A stretch of DNA of 64,000 nt from Devosia sp. GTDB lineage: Bacteria; Pseudomonadota; Alphaproteobacteria; Rhizobiales; Devosiaceae. Below are positions 1 to 9,774 of the stretch, piece by piece; the stretch's first letter is position 1; the number at the start of each line of letters is the position of its first letter. Under the pieces are notes generated by a model. That model made no database searches. It was not told the origin of the DNA and worked only from the letters and a program-made list of their open reading frames with translations. A program made the translations under genes and the position numbers. The stretch lies in assembly GCF_017744655.1 (NCBI RefSeq), contig NZ_JAGIAW010000001.1, positions 992,001-1,056,000 of the forward strand, read 5' to 3'.

Positions 1-43
1 TGTAAAATTTCTGAAGCTCGATCCAGCCGCACTGGAGAGCGAT

Positions 44-65
44 GGACGGGCCTTGCGGCCCGTCC
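44..65 (-). terminator. Hairpin just downstream of tsf
   Basis: A 9-bp perfect stem (GGACGGGCC / GGCCCGTCC) with a TTGC loop lies 8 bases past the tsf stop codon. No T-run follows on either strand, so it could be a terminator without a U-tract, or an RNA-stabilising or processing hairpin between tsf and whatever follows outside the window. Confidence 0.45.
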
Positions 66-73
66 AAAAGTCA

Positions 74-1003
74 TCAGGCCTTGACGCCTGCGGTCGCGGC
101 GACTTCGGCTGCGAAGTCGGTTTCGACCTTTTCAATGCCTTCGCCGAGCGCATAGCGCACGAACTTGGTCAGCTTGATCGGTGCACCAACGTCCTTCTCG
201 GCCTTCTTGATGGCGTCGGCGACCTTGGTCTCACCGTCGATCACGAAGGTCTGAGCGAGGAGAGTGACTTCCTCGTAATACTTGCGCAGTCGGCCTTCGA
301 CCATCTTCTCGGCGATGTCGGCCGGCTTGCCCGATTCCTTGACCTGCTCGAGGATGATGGCGCGTTCACGAGCCACGACGTCCTGATCCAGCTCGCTGGA
401 GTCGATTGCCAGCGGGTTGGTGGCGGCGATGTGCATGGCAAGCTGCTTGCCGAGAGCCGACAGGGCAGCCTTGTCACCGGTGGACTCGAGGGCGACCAGA
501 ATGCCGATCTTGCCCAGACCCGCCTTGACAGCGTTGTGCACGTAGCTTTCCACCACGCCATCGGAGACCGAGACGGTCAGCGTGCGGCGCAGGTTCATGT
601 TTTCGCCGATCTTGGCGATGGCTTCGGTCAGTTCGGCCTGAACAGAGTGACCAGCGCCGGGGAACGGCATTTCGCCGAGCTTGGCGACGTCGCCATCAGC
701 GTCGAGAGCGAGCTTCGCGATCGAGCCAACGATATTCTGGAACTGCTCGTTGCGGGCAACGAAGTCGGTCTCAGAGTTGACTTCGACGACGGCAGCCTTG
801 GTACCGGAGGTTGCAACGCCAACCAGACCTTCCGCAGCGACGCGATCGGCCTTCTTGGCAGCCTTGGCGAGGCCACGGGTGCGCAGCCAATCGACGGCAG
901 CTTCCATGTCGCCATTGGTTTCGGCCAGAGCCTTCTTGCAGTCCATCATCCCGACGCCGGTCGAGTCGCGGAGCTGCTTAACCAGTGCAGCAGTGATTTC
1001 CAT
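74..1003 (-). CDS. tsf: Elongation factor Ts
   Basis: EF-Ts, the cytoplasmic nucleotide-exchange factor that recycles EF-Tu-GDP to the GTP form. The 309-residue length is normal for an alphaproteobacterial EF-Ts. The N-terminus ([20 protein letters not shown]) followed by [16 protein letters not shown] is the UBA-like EF-Tu-binding segment, and the [10 protein letters not shown] core motif follows at about residues 80-90. It lies 70 bases downstream of rpsB on the same strand, the usual rpsB-tsf operon. The start is fixed by the conserved N-terminus. Confidence 0.99.
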   Translation of the reverse strand: MEITAALVKQLRDSTGVGMMDCKKALAETNGDMEAAVDWLRTRGLAKAAKKADRVAAEGLVGVATSGTKAAVVEVNSETDFVARNEQFQNIVGSIAKLALDADGDVAKLGEMPFPGAGHSVQAELTEAIAKIGENMNLRRTLTVSVSDGVVESYVHNAVKAGLGKIGILVALESTGDKAALSALGKQLAMHIAATNPLAIDSSELDQDVVARERAIILEQVKESGKPADIAEKMVEGRLRKYYEEVTLLAQTFVIDGETKVADAIKKAEKDVGAPIKLTKFVRYALGEGIEKVETDFAAEVAATAGVKA

Positions 1004-1073
1004 GGGTTCACCTTTCGGCGGCCCCAGTCTGGGGCCGCATAGTTTCGTTCAAACGATTCCGGACATACCGGAC

Positions 1074-1844
1074 TTAGTTGACAGCTGCGCCTTCGCCCGG
1101 AAGATCTTCAGCCGGGGCTTCCGAAGAAGCGCCGAGATCCTGGCCGAGAGCGCTCGAGGAGCGACCGATACCATCGAGGGCAGCGCGCGAGACCAGCGAG
1201 ACATAGAGTTCGAGAGCGCGGCTGGCGTCGTCATTGCCCGGGATGGCGTAATCGACCATGTCCGGATCGCAATTGGTGTCGACGATAGCAATGACCGGGA
1301 TACCCAGGCGACGGGCTTCCTTGATCGCGTTTGCTTCCTTGTTGGTGTCGATCACGAACAGGAGCGAGGGAACATTGCCCATGTCCTTGATGCCGCCGAG
1401 GTCGCGCTCAAGACGCTCCTGCTCGCGGGACATCATAAGGCGCTCTTTCTTGGTGCGCAGAGCGAGATCTTCTTCGCTCATCGATTCTAGTTCGCGCAGA
1501 CGCGAGATGGAGTTCGAGATCGTCTGCCAGTTGGTCAGCGTGCCGCCGAGCCAACGGGAGTTCACGAAGTACTGAGCGGACTGCTTGGCAGCTTCAGCAA
1601 CGAGCGGGGCGGCCTGGCGCTTGGTGCCGACGAAGAGCACGCGGCCGCCATCGGCGACGGTGTCGGACACGAGCTGCAGGGCGCGGCTCAGGGCCGGCAC
1701 GGTCTGCGACAGGTCGAGAATGTGAATGTCGTTGCGAACGCCGAAAATGAAGCGTTCCATCTTCGGGTTCCAGCGGTGCTTCTGGTGGCCGAAGTGCACG
1801 CCTGCTTCGAGGAGCTGGCGCATGGAGAATTCTGGCAGAGCCAT
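1074..1844 (-). CDS. rpsB: 30S ribosomal protein S2
   Basis: Ribosomal protein S2, which binds late to the 30S subunit. The protein is 256 residues. It begins [20 protein letters not shown] and carries the S2 signatures [20 protein letters not shown] and [20 protein letters not shown]. An in-frame upstream ATG at 1955 would add 37 residues of non-S2 sequence running through the leader, so the start at 1844 is chosen. The C-terminal tail after about residue 225 is acidic and Ala/Glu-rich, as in many alphaproteobacteria. It is first in the operon with tsf. Confidence 0.98.
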   Translation of the reverse strand: MALPEFSMRQLLEAGVHFGHQKHRWNPKMERFIFGVRNDIHILDLSQTVPALSRALQLVSDTVADGGRVLFVGTKRQAAPLVAEAAKQSAQYFVNSRWLGGTLTNWQTISNSISRLRELESMSEEDLALRTKKERLMMSREQERLERDLGGIKDMGNVPSLLFVIDTNKEANAIKEARRLGIPVIAIVDTNCDPDMVDYAIPGNDDASRALELYVSLVSRAALDGIGRSSSALGQDLGASSEAPAEDLPGEGAAVN

Positions 1845-1872
1845 TTGGTATTCCTTTACCGGTTGATGCCTC

Positions 1873-1935
1873 CACGAAGCCTTGCGACGGTTGCCCGCCA
1901 CCGGATGGCACTCCAAACGGAGGGCCCGCTTCGTG
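1873..1935 (-). promoter_or_regulatory. Structured rpsB leader (possible autoregulatory element)
   Basis: The rpsB 5' leader folds on paper into an 8-bp closing stem (CACGAAGC / GCTTCGTG). The stem encloses a CTCC-GTTT-GGAG hairpin and a GCCA-TCCGG-TGGC hairpin, i.e. a three-way junction ending about 30 bases before the start codon. Ribosomal-protein leaders often bind their own product, so feedback by S2 is plausible but is an inference. Confidence 0.4.
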
Positions 1936-1973
1936 TGTGAGATCGCTCCAGCCAAACTGCTGGACGCGTGGGC

Positions 1974-2002
1974 GATATAAGCGAAGTCTTACCCGAGCGC
2001 AA
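1974..2002 (-). promoter_or_regulatory. Putative sigma-70 promoter of rpsB-tsf
   Basis: On the minus strand, TTGCGC (1997-2002) and TATATC (1974-1979) are separated by 17 bases. Transcription would start about 120 bases upstream of rpsB, so the transcript would include the structured leader. Confidence 0.5.
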
Positions 2003-2163
2003 CCCGCCAAAGTCACTCACGGGATCGTCAACGAACCGATCCGTGGATTGCTCGTTAGGTCTTCATGGACCCGCGCCCGAACGTGGGGCTACAGGGTGAG
2101 AGCCCCTGAGCGGGGGAGGAAGAGCTTTGCGCTCACCTCCTCCGCGCTTGTCTGCCCCCTACC

Positions 2164-5100
2164 CTAATTGAACCGGACGTCGGTGATCCCATCAAGCGCC
2201 TTAATACCGCCGGCGACTTCGGCGCTGACGGAATACTTGCCGGGAAGTTCGATTTCATACTCGCGGGCGCCGGCGTCGCGGATCACCACGAAACTCACCG
2301 TGCCATTGCCGCCGCGCTTCAATTGCGCGCTTACGGGCCCGAGGGCTTTCTCGCTCGCGGTGAAAATGGTGAGGCGGCGGTCGATGCTTTCTGCCAACCC
2401 TTCGATGGGCTTGGCGCCGTTGAGCATAAGGCTGATGCCTTCCGCGCGCTCTTGGGCGCCGACTTCGAGGATGACCGAATTGCCCGGCTGCAAAATCGCG
2501 CCGAACTGGGTGATCTGTTCGGAAAAGGCGATGACTTCAAAGGTGCCGCTCTGATCCGAAAGGCTCAGGATCATCATCGGCGTACCTTTACGCGTACGCC
2601 TGTCGTTACGCGACGAGATGGTTCCGGCCATACGGCCCGCGGAAGCGCCGTCCTTCACCGCGCGCTCAAAATCGCTCCAGCGCTGGACGCGGAGGCGCTC
2701 GAAGAGGTCGGAATAAGCATCGAGCGGGTGCGCCGATAGATGGAAGCCGATGGCCGAGAGTTCACGGTCGGCTCGCTCGGTGGAATTCCAGGCTGGGACG
2801 CTTGTGGGCAGGCGGAATGGTTCAGGTTCACTCGAGGCGAACATGTTCCACTGGCCTTCGTTGCGCTCCGTGGTCAGGGCCTGGGCTGTGCCCACAACCT
2901 GGTCCATAGCGGCGAAGGCAATTTCGCGACGTTCAACCAGCGCGTCGAAGGCGCCGGCATTGACGAGGGTTTCGAGCGTACGCTTGTTGATGGCCTTGGG
3001 ATCGACGCGGCGGGCAAAGTCGCCAAGATCCTTGAACGGCTTGTCGCCACGGACTTCGACGATGTGCTCAGCAACGGCGCGGCCGACACCCTTCACGGCG
3101 GAGAGGCCGTAGTGGATGCGGTCATTCTTCACCGAGAACACGACTTCCGAGGCATTCACACAGGGCGGAACGACTTCGATCTTCTTCTTGCCAGCCTCGC
3201 GGCGGAAATCCGAGAGCTTGTCGGTCTGCGCCATATCGAGCGTCATCGAGGCCGCATAGAATTCATGCGGGAAATGCTGCTTGAGATAGGCTGTCTGGTA
3301 GGACACCCACGCGTAAGCAGCGGCGTGGCTCTTGTTGAAACCGTAGTTCGCGAATTTTGCCAGAAGATCGAAAATTTGGTCGGCCAAGGCCTCGCTGACG
3401 CCCTGCGGGCCGGAACCCTCGCGGAAGCGGACGCGCTGATTGTCCATTTCCGCCTTGATCTTCTTACCCATAGCGCGACGGAGCATGTCGGCTTCGCCGA
3501 GCGAATAGCCCGACAGAAGCTGGGCGATCTGCATCACCTGCTCCTGATAGACAATGATGCCATAGGTTTCGTCGAGCACTTCGCTCAGCTTGGGGTGGGG
3601 ATATTCCACCTCCTCGCGGCCATGCTTACGATCGATGAAGCTTGGAATATTGTCCATCGGACCAGGCCGATAGAGCGCGTTCATAGCGATGAGATCTTCG
3701 ATGCGGTCGGGCTTGAGATCCATCAAGGCCCGGCGCATGCCGCCACTTTCAAACTGGAAGATGCCGTAGGTATCGCCACGGGCGTAGAGATTGTAGGTCG
3801 CTGCGTCGTCGATGGGGATGGTGTCGATGTCGATTTCAACGCCGCGCTTGCGCACCATCTCGACGGCGTACTGGATCGTCGTCAGCGTCTTGAGACCGAG
3901 GAAGTCGAATTTGACGAGGCCGGCGGGCTCAACCCATTTCAGGTTGTATTGCGTCACCGGCATTTCGGAGCGCGGATCGCGGTAGAGCGGCAGCAGTTCC
4001 TGCAGCGGGCGATCGCCGATCACGATGCCGGCGGCGTGCGTCGACGCGTGGCGGAACAGGCCTTCGAGGGACTTGGCAATTTCGACGAGCTGGCCGACGG
4101 TTTCGTCTTCTTCGGCCATCTGCTTGAACTGCGGCACCTCGTTCATGGTGCGCTCGATGGTCCAGGGATCCGCTGGGTTGGCGGGCACGAGCTTACAGAT
4201 GCGGTCGACCTGCCCGTAAGGCATCTGCAGCACTCGACCGACGTCGCGCAGCACGGCGCGCGCCTGGAGCGAACCGAAGGTGATGATCTGCGCCACCTGC
4301 TCGGCGCCATACTTCTTCTGCACGTATTCGATGACTTCTTCACGCCGGTCCTGGCAGAAGTCGATATCGAAGTCGGGCATCGAAACGCGCTCAGGATTGA
4401 GGAAGCGTTCGAACAGCAGATTGTAGCGTAGCGGATCGAGGTCGGTGATGGTCGTGGCATAGGCCACAAGCGAGCCGGCACCGGAACCGCGGCCCGGCCC
4501 CACTGGGATGCCCTGCGCCTTGGCCCATTGGATAAAGTCGGCCACGATGAGGAAGTAGCCGGGGAATTTCATCTTCTCGATGACGTTCAGCTCGAAATCG
4601 AGCCGCTCGCGATATTCCTGTTCGGTCTTGCCGGGCCCCGGACCGTGGGCGGCGAGACGGGCATTCAGACCGGTAACCGAAATCTCACGCAAGGCCGCAG
4701 CTTCGGCGGCAACGACGGCCTCTTCGGTATCGTGCGAGCCGGCGGCGAATTTTGGCAGGATGGGACCACGCGTGCGCGGGCGGTAGGCGACCCGGCGGGC
4801 AATCTCGATGGTAGAATCGAGTGCTTCGGGAATATCGGCAAAAAGCTCGATCATCTCCGCGCGGGTCTTGAAATAATACTGGTCGTTGAGTTTTCGACGT
4901 TCGGTCTGGGCCAGCACTGAGCTGCCGGCAATGGCCAGCAGGGCGTCGTGCGCCTCATATTCCTTGGCGGATTTGAAGAAGGGCTCGTTGGTGGCGACCA
5001 GCGGGATACCCTTGCGATAGGCATAATCGATCAGGCGCGGCTCGACGGTGACTTCCTGCGCGCGGCCATGGCGCTGCAACTCGATATAGAAGCGGTCGCC

Positions 5101-5619
5101 GAAGAGGTCGGCCAAGCGATCGAGGCGGCGGACGGCATTGGCGTCCTGCCCGTGGGCGAAGGGCATGTCGATGGCGCCTTCCGGGCCACCGGAGAGGCAA
5201 ATCATGCCGGCGAGGGAATCGGGTGTCAGCCAATCGAGCTTGGCGCGCGCCAGCCCGTTTTCACCCTGCATATAGGCGCGGGAAACAAGGCGCGAGAGAT
5301 TGGCAAAGCCCTCTTCGGACTGGGCCATCATGACGACACTGGATTTTCCGTTCCAAGCAACGTGGCCGCGTTCGCTGACGCGCTCTTCGGCGGCGGCAAA
5401 ATCGATGGCGAGTTCGACACCGATCAGCGGCTGGATGCCCTTCTTCGTCGCCTTTTCGGAGAATTCCAGGGCGCCAAAGAGATTGGCCGTGTCGGCCAGA
5501 CCAAGCGCCGGCTGAGCGTCGGCGGCGGCGAGTTTGAGAATCGACTCGAGCTGAACAGCACCCTCAAGGAGCGAGAAAGCCGAGTGAACGTGTAGATGGA
5601 TAAAGCCGGGGCCGCGCAT
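2164..5619 (-). CDS. dnaE: DNA polymerase III subunit alpha
   Basis: Replicative polymerase alpha subunit (1151 residues, normal for DnaE1). It starts with the PHP domain (FIHLHVHSAFSLLEGAV at residues 5-21). The polymerase core includes GPGRGSGAGSLVAYA and the catalytic PDFDIDFCQDRREEVI, then the fingers with RRAMGKK. The helix-hairpin-helix and beta-binding parts come next (NKRTLETLVNAGAFDAL), then an OB-fold (AGRMAGTISSRNDRRTRKG onward). A good AGGAG lies before the ATG. It differs from the error-prone DnaE2 in its length and in having no imuA/imuB beside it. It lies downstream of the microprotein at 5693 on the same strand. Confidence 0.98.
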   Translation of the reverse strand: MRGPGFIHLHVHSAFSLLEGAVQLESILKLAAADAQPALGLADTANLFGALEFSEKATKKGIQPLIGVELAIDFAAAEERVSERGHVAWNGKSSVVMMAQSEEGFANLSRLVSRAYMQGENGLARAKLDWLTPDSLAGMICLSGGPEGAIDMPFAHGQDANAVRRLDRLADLFGDRFYIELQRHGRAQEVTVEPRLIDYAYRKGIPLVATNEPFFKSAKEYEAHDALLAIAGSSVLAQTERRKLNDQYYFKTRAEMIELFADIPEALDSTIEIARRVAYRPRTRGPILPKFAAGSHDTEEAVVAAEAAALREISVTGLNARLAAHGPGPGKTEQEYRERLDFELNVIEKMKFPGYFLIVADFIQWAKAQGIPVGPGRGSGAGSLVAYATTITDLDPLRYNLLFERFLNPERVSMPDFDIDFCQDRREEVIEYVQKKYGAEQVAQIITFGSLQARAVLRDVGRVLQMPYGQVDRICKLVPANPADPWTIERTMNEVPQFKQMAEEDETVGQLVEIAKSLEGLFRHASTHAAGIVIGDRPLQELLPLYRDPRSEMPVTQYNLKWVEPAGLVKFDFLGLKTLTTIQYAVEMVRKRGVEIDIDTIPIDDAATYNLYARGDTYGIFQFESGGMRRALMDLKPDRIEDLIAMNALYRPGPMDNIPSFIDRKHGREEVEYPHPKLSEVLDETYGIIVYQEQVMQIAQLLSGYSLGEADMLRRAMGKKIKAEMDNQRVRFREGSGPQGVSEALADQIFDLLAKFANYGFNKSHAAAYAWVSYQTAYLKQHFPHEFYAASMTLDMAQTDKLSDFRREAGKKKIEVVPPCVNASEVVFSVKNDRIHYGLSAVKGVGRAVAEHIVEVRGDKPFKDLGDFARRVDPKAINKRTLETLVNAGAFDALVERREIAFAAMDQVVGTAQALTTERNEGQWNMFASSEPEPFRLPTSVPAWNSTERADRELSAIGFHLSAHPLDAYSDLFERLRVQRWSDFERAVKDGASAGRMAGTISSRNDRRTRKGTPMMILSLSDQSGTFEVIAFSEQITQFGAILQPGNSVILEVGAQERAEGISLMLNGAKPIEGLAESIDRRLTIFTASEKALGPVSAQLKRGGNGTVSFVVIRDAGAREYEIELPGKYSVSAEVAGGIKALDGITDVRFN

Positions 5620-5692
5620 ATTGGTCTCCTGAAAGGAGTCTTAGCCTGTCGGGGCGCGAGGTCAAATCACCCTGCCCCCAATCCACAGGCGA

Positions 5693-5791
5693 TCAGGCCA
5701 AATGCGTCAGCAGGTCCATCCAGGTCAACGAACCAATGGTGAAGGCACCGAGGGTCACGAAGGCGGCGAAGTCCTTGAGGAAATCAATCAT
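5693..5791 (-). CDS. 32-residue hydrophobic microprotein, SidA-like candidate
   Basis: A short open frame with a good ribosome-binding site (GGGAGCTAGAG, 7-8 bases before ATG). It encodes 32 residues starting MIDFLKDFAAFVTLGAFTIG and ending LTWMDLLTHLA. One hydrophobic segment (about residues 7-28) would span the inner membrane once. The promoter region contains a LexA-type box. Caulobacter SidA is a 29-residue, LexA-controlled, single-span protein that blocks division through FtsW and FtsN; this gene matches in size, topology and regulation. I cannot show sequence homology, so the function is inference. It ends 73 bases upstream of dnaE. Confidence 0.65.
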   Translation of the reverse strand: MIDFLKDFAAFVTLGAFTIGSLTWMDLLTHLA

Positions 5792-5818
5792 CTCTAGCTC
5801 CCGTGTTGCTATAATGTT

Positions 5819-5847
5819 CTTATATGTTTTCTCTTTGTTCTGGTCTA
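5819..5847 (-). promoter_or_regulatory. Promoter with LexA-like box before the microprotein
   Basis: On the minus strand, TAGACC (5842-5847), a 17-base spacer and TATAAG (5819-5824) form a plausible sigma-70 promoter. The spacer carries GAAC-N7-AAAC (5826-5840), one base off the alphaproteobacterial LexA direct repeat GAAC-N7-GAAC. A repressor there would block the promoter. Confidence 0.5.
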
Positions 5848-6028
5848 GGGGGATGATCGGGGAAAGCGGGGACAGGGTTAACGCGTTAGGGATTCGTTAG
5901 AGGGCGGGCTTTGCGACGGCAGATTCGGGACGTGCGGAAGCGCCGGACCGCCTAGGGCTTCCGGGGATGCAGTGGACGGACCCCGGAGCGGCATTCGCCT
6001 CGAAGTGGAGGTGGCCGCGCTTAGAAAA

Positions 6029-6076
6029 GGCCCCTCACCCGCCGCTTCGCGGCGACCTCTCCCCCAGGGGGGAGGT
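6029..6076. repeat. GC-rich palindromic intergenic repeat
   Basis: Adjacent short palindromes: CCGCCGCTTCGCGGCG followed by CCTCTCCCCC-A-GGGGGGAGG. This resembles the scattered 'CCCCTCACCC...CTCC' repeats found between rhizobial genes. It sits just downstream of lolD and may stabilise the mRNA end or terminate it. Related material lies at 40510-40672. Confidence 0.5.
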
Positions 6077-6077
6077 G

Positions 6078-6764
6078 TCAGAGGCTGTGCGGTACGACCT
6101 TGCCGTCCCTGATGGTGACGATGCGGTCGGCACGTTTGGCGAGGTCGTGATTGTGGGTCGCGATGAGGGCAGCGGCGCCTTCGGTGCGGATCAAGCCCTG
6201 CAGGGCTGCGAAAACCAGATCGCTGGTGCCGGGATCGAGATTGCCGGTGGGCTCGTCGGCCAGGATCACGCGGGGGTGGTTGGCGGCGGCCCGGGCGATG
6301 GCGACGCGCTGCTGTTCGCCGCCCGAGAGTTCTGCCGGACGGTGGGTGGCGCGAGGGGCGACGCCGAGTATGTCGAGGAGTTCCATGGCGCGGACGTTTG
6401 CTTCCGCGGGTGATTTGCCGGCGATCAGTTGCGGCATGGTTACGTTTTCGAGCGCGGTGAATTCGGGCAGCAGGTGGTGGAACTGGTAGACATAGCCCAC
6501 CGTGTTGCGGCGCAATTGGGTGCGACCGCGGTCGCTCAATTTGCTGGTCTTGTTGCCGACGATTTCGACCTCGCCTTCCTGCGGACTTTCGAGAAGACCG
6601 CAGAGATGCAGCAGGGTCGACTTGCCGGCGCCTGAGGGGGCAACGAGGGCGACGAGTTCGCCACTTTCGACGACGAGATCGGCCTGGTCGAGCACGCGAA
6701 CCTTGGTTGCGCCTTCGCCATAGTGACGATGGACGCCGGAGAGACGCAGATAGGAATTACTCAT
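6078..6764 (-). CDS. lolD: Lipoprotein-releasing ABC transporter ATPase LolD
   Basis: Cytoplasmic ATPase that powers extraction of lipoproteins from the inner membrane for delivery to LolA. The 228-residue protein has Walker A ([11 protein letters not shown], about residue 42-52), signature [14 protein letters not shown] (about 145) and Walker [13 protein letters not shown] (about 165), all in the order of the MacB/LolD subfamily. Its start overlaps the end of the permease gene by 8 bases, so the two are translationally coupled. The downstream neighbour on the strand is the microprotein/dnaE unit. Confidence 0.96.
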   Translation of the reverse strand: MSNSYLRLSGVHRHYGEGATKVRVLDQADLVVESGELVALVAPSGAGKSTLLHLCGLLESPQEGEVEIVGNKTSKLSDRGRTQLRRNTVGYVYQFHHLLPEFTALENVTMPQLIAGKSPAEANVRAMELLDILGVAPRATHRPAELSGGEQQRVAIARAAANHPRVILADEPTGNLDPGTSDLVFAALQGLIRTEGAAALIATHNHDLAKRADRIVTIRDGKVVPHSL

Positions 6765-8133
6765 AGCGCAGCGCCTCGACGGGATCGTATTGGGCCGCGC
6801 GCCAGGCGGGATAAAGCGTGGCGAGGAAGCTCAGGCCGAGGGACATGAAGACCACGACGGTCACTTCGGTCGGGTCGGTCTTGCTCGGCAGGGCCGAGAG
6901 GAAGAAGACTTCCGGTGGGAAGAGCGCGACGCCAAGGGTGTTGGAAATGGTCGAGCGGATGGCTTCGGCATTGGCGGCGACGATGAGGCCGAGGACCAGG
7001 CCGCTCAACGTGCCGACGACGCCGATGGTCGTGCCGGTGATCGAGAAGATGCGCATGATGGCGCCGCGGGTGGCGCCCATGGTGCGGAGCACGGCGATGT
7101 CCTTGCTCTTGTCCTTCACCAGCATGACGAGGCTCGAAATGATGTTGAAGGCGGCGACGAGGACGATCATCGAGAGAATGGTGAACATCACCACGCGTTC
7201 AACCTGCAGGGCGGAGAAGAAGGTCTCGTTGCGCTGCTGCCAATCGGTGAGGATGAAGGGGCGCAGGCCCGGTTGGTCGGCGATGCGCTGGCGCATCAGG
7301 GGAATCGCGTCGGGGTTATCGATGAAGATTTCCGCCGCAGTCGCCTGATAGATGCGCTCATAGGCGGCGTCGATTTCCTCGTCCGATGCCATGGGGTCGA
7401 GCGGAGGCTGACCCGGCTTGAGCTGGTCTTCGTAGAGCTTGAAATAGTCCTGGGCCGTCTTCAGCGGCATATACATGAACAGGCTATCAAACTCGACCAT
7501 GCCCAGATTGAAGATGGTGCGGACCGGATAGGATTTTATCTGCGGGGTCGAGCCGAAGGGCGTCATGGCACCGCTGTCGGGATTGATAATCTGCACCTGA
7601 TCGCCAAGGCCGACGCCGAGCGTCTGGGCCAATCGGTAACCGATGGCGACCCCGTCGTTCTCATCCCAGCTATCGAAGCCGCCCTGCTCTGCCGAATTGA
7701 ACAGCAGGTCGAGCTTTTCGAGATTTTCCGCATCCATGCCGCGCACGGACACGCCGGTGGAACCGCCGCGACCCGAGGCGAGCACCTGGCCTTCGACATA
7801 GTAGACGGCGAACTTGACGCCCTGGACTTCCTCGAGGGTTGTCACGGCGTCTTTATAGTCGGTGAACTTGCTCTCGATGGGAAAGGCCGTGAAGTGGCCA
7901 TTGAGTCCAAGGATTTTCGTTAGCAGTTCGGCCCTAAAGCCGTTCATGACGGACATGACGACGATCAGCGTCGCGACGCCGATCGCCACGCCGACCATGG
8001 TGAGGCTGGCGATCACCGAAATGAACGCCTCCTTCCGCCTTGCGCGCAAATAGCGCCCAGCAATCATCCACTCAAACCGGGAGAACGGCCGAGTGGATCG
8101 GCCGGCCGGGGCTTGCTGCGCGCTAAGGGTCAA
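6757..8133 (-). CDS. lolC: Lipoprotein-releasing permease, LolC/LolE family
   Basis: Inner-membrane subunit of the Lol exporter (458 residues). One transmembrane helix near residues 40-62 ([20 protein letters not shown]) follows the conserved [14 protein letters not shown] large periplasmic domain and three C-terminal helices (about 320-450) follow, with the [19 protein letters not shown] cytoplasmic motif between them. Only one such permease gene accompanies lolD, so the complex may be a homodimer (LolF-type) rather than LolC plus LolE. The start overlaps the proS stop by 4 bases. Confidence 0.93.
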   Translation of the reverse strand: MTLSAQQAPAGRSTRPFSRFEWMIAGRYLRARRKEAFISVIASLTMVGVAIGVATLIVVMSVMNGFRAELLTKILGLNGHFTAFPIESKFTDYKDAVTTLEEVQGVKFAVYYVEGQVLASGRGGSTGVSVRGMDAENLEKLDLLFNSAEQGGFDSWDENDGVAIGYRLAQTLGVGLGDQVQIINPDSGAMTPFGSTPQIKSYPVRTIFNLGMVEFDSLFMYMPLKTAQDYFKLYEDQLKPGQPPLDPMASDEEIDAAYERIYQATAAEIFIDNPDAIPLMRQRIADQPGLRPFILTDWQQRNETFFSALQVERVVMFTILSMIVLVAAFNIISSLVMLVKDKSKDIAVLRTMGATRGAIMRIFSITGTTIGVVGTLSGLVLGLIVAANAEAIRSTISNTLGVALFPPEVFFLSALPSKTDPTEVTVVVFMSLGLSFLATLYPAWRAAQYDPVEALRYE

Positions 8134-9479
8134 ATGTCGTTCATCCGCTGAGGTTCGATAAGGCCCTTGAGACGCTCGACCGCATTGGCGAGCGGCAGCG
8201 TCTCGCGCTCGCCAGTCTTGCGATGTTTGATCTCAACTTCGCCCGATTTAAGGCCGCGTGGCCCAAGGATAATCTGGTACGGGATGCCGACGAGATCGGC
8301 CGTGGCAAACTTGGAACCGGCGGGCTGGTCGCGATCGTCATAGAGCATGTCGAGACCGGCTGCGGTCAGCTCGGCATAGAGCTTGTCGCAGGCGGCATCG
8401 GTGTCGGCGTCGCCGGCCTTGAGGTTGATCAGCACGGCTTCGAAGGGCGCGACGGACACTGGCCAGATGATGCCGTTTTCGTCGTGCATGGCTTCGATGA
8501 TCGCCGGGACGACACGGGTGGGGCCGATGCCATAGGAGCCCATATGCACGGTGATGTCCTTGCCATCGGGGCCGGTGACATTGGCCTTCATGGGCGCAGA
8601 ATACTTCGTGCCGAAATAGAAGATGTGGCCCACTTCGATCCCGCGCGCCATCAACTGCTTGTCCTCGGGAACAGCAGCGCGGAAGGCGGCTTCGTCGGTC
8701 ATTTCGTCGGTGGCGGCAAAGAGCGAGGTCCAATCCTTGAAGATCGGATCGAGATCGCCGCGGAAATCGGTGTCAGCCGGAGGAACGGGCTTGTCGAGCA
8801 GGTCCTTGTCGAGGAACACGCCGCTCTCGCCGGTGTCGGCCAGGACGTGGAATTCATAGGACAGGTCGCCGCCGATGGGGCCGGTATCAGCACGCATGGG
8901 AATGCCGACAAGGCCCATGCGGCGGAAGGTGCGGAGATAAGCCACGAACATACGCTGGAAGGCTTTGACCGCCGCCGCTTCGTCGAGATCGAAGGAATAG
9001 GCGTCCTTCATCAGGAATTCGCGGCTGCGCATGGTGCCGAAGCGGGGGCGCACCTCGTCGCGGAACTTCCACTGGATGTGGTAAAGGTTCAGCGGCAGGT
9101 CTTTGTAGGACTTCACATAGGTGCGGAAAATGTCGGTGATCATTTCCTCGTTGGTCGGGCCATAGAGGAATTCGCGCTCGTGGCGATCTTCGATGCGCAG
9201 CATTTCCTTGCCATAGGCATCGTAGCGACCCGATTCGCGCCAGAGATCGGCGGATTGGATGGTGGGCATGAGAAGCTGCACCGCGCCGGAGCGGTTCTGC
9301 TCCTCTTCGATGATCTTCTGAACCTTCATCAACACCTTGTAGCCCATGGGCAGCCAGGAATAGAGGCCGGAGGCTTGCTGGCGGATCATGCCGGCGCGCA
9401 GCATCAGCCGATGCGAGGCGATCTCGGCTTCCTTGGGAACGTCGCGCAGAACCGGCAGAAAGTAGCGGGAAAGGCGCAT
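8130..9479 (-). CDS. proS: Prolyl-tRNA synthetase
   Basis: Class II synthetase charging tRNA-Pro. At 449 residues it is the short form without the internal editing (INS) domain, typical of alphaproteobacteria. Motif 1/2 regions are visible ([21 protein letters not shown]; then [15 protein letters not shown]-like [20 protein letters not shown]), with the [14 protein letters not shown] motif 3 and a C-terminal anticodon-binding domain. The start at 9479 ([15 protein letters not shown]) has GGAG five bases upstream; a longer in-frame start at 9560 adds non-homologous residues and is rejected. Confidence 0.98.
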   Translation of the reverse strand: MRLSRYFLPVLRDVPKEAEIASHRLMLRAGMIRQQASGLYSWLPMGYKVLMKVQKIIEEEQNRSGAVQLLMPTIQSADLWRESGRYDAYGKEMLRIEDRHEREFLYGPTNEEMITDIFRTYVKSYKDLPLNLYHIQWKFRDEVRPRFGTMRSREFLMKDAYSFDLDEAAAVKAFQRMFVAYLRTFRRMGLVGIPMRADTGPIGGDLSYEFHVLADTGESGVFLDKDLLDKPVPPADTDFRGDLDPIFKDWTSLFAATDEMTDEAAFRAAVPEDKQLMARGIEVGHIFYFGTKYSAPMKANVTGPDGKDITVHMGSYGIGPTRVVPAIIEAMHDENGIIWPVSVAPFEAVLINLKAGDADTDAACDKLYAELTAAGLDMLYDDRDQPAGSKFATADLVGIPYQIILGPRGLKSGEVEIKHRKTGERETLPLANAVERLKGLIEPQRMNDI

Positions 9480-9580
9480 GGGAACTCCGAAATTCGTGCT
9501 TCGACTCAAGACTTTTGTTGATGCCCACTCAGAGCCCAACCGTCCATACGATTCAAGCATGCAAGCTATGCAGAATCTGC

Positions 9581-9757
9581 GTGACAGGAAGAAAATGTGT
9601 TGTTAGGTTCCTGTCACAATAAAACGAAGGCGGTGCAACCGCCAACGGTCGACAACGTCAAGGGAGGAGCGTTGGCCGCACGCTGTAGAGCGAGCCTAAG
9701 ACCAACGTATTGTCGATTCAACTTATCAAGCAGGGCCTTTGTGCCCTGCTTTTTTAT
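9581..9757 (+). ncRNA. Candidate structured small RNA
   Basis: No protein frame fits this 177-base stretch, but it is full of pairing. There is a 10-bp perfect stem (9581-9590 with 9608-9617) and a GGCGGT-GCA-ACCGCC hairpin (9629-9643). A compound helix TCGACAA/TTGTCGA plus CGTTGG/CCAACG (9649-9716) exposes an AAGGGAGGAG bulge. It ends in a classic terminator. The purine-rich GGGAGGAG would be free to pair. I do not recognise an Rfam family, and no strong upstream promoter is visible. Confidence 0.55.
9729..9755 (+). terminator. Rho-independent terminator of the small-RNA candidate
   Basis: An 8-bp stem AGCAGGGC / GCCCTGCT with a 6-base loop is followed at once by a run of Ts. The T-run is only on the plus strand, so it ends a plus-strand transcript arising between proS and the YjbR gene. 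Confidence 0.85.
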
Positions 9758-9774
9758 TTCGGAATCAAGACGTA

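Larger units (their letters stand above)
1845..2163. other. rpsB-dnaE intergenic region
   Basis: This gene-free stretch of about 320 bases holds the rpsB promoter and leader in its first half. From about 2003 to 2163 I see no gene or strong terminator for dnaE, only GC-rich sequence with a C-rich end. Confidence 0.6.

Noticed and set aside
2740-4431. A 563-codon plus-strand frame inside dnaE
   Set aside because: Antisense frame of a highly conserved gene; no ribosome-binding site or known domain.
5811-5830. A second GTTC near the microprotein promoter
   Set aside because: GTTC at 5816-5819 is followed 7 bases later by TTTT, not GTTC; it does not form another LexA box.
9581-9757. 6S RNA or SRP RNA as the identity of the small-RNA candidate
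   Set aside because: It lacks the closing stem and central bubble of 6S RNA and the SRP loop consensus, and ends with its own terminator.
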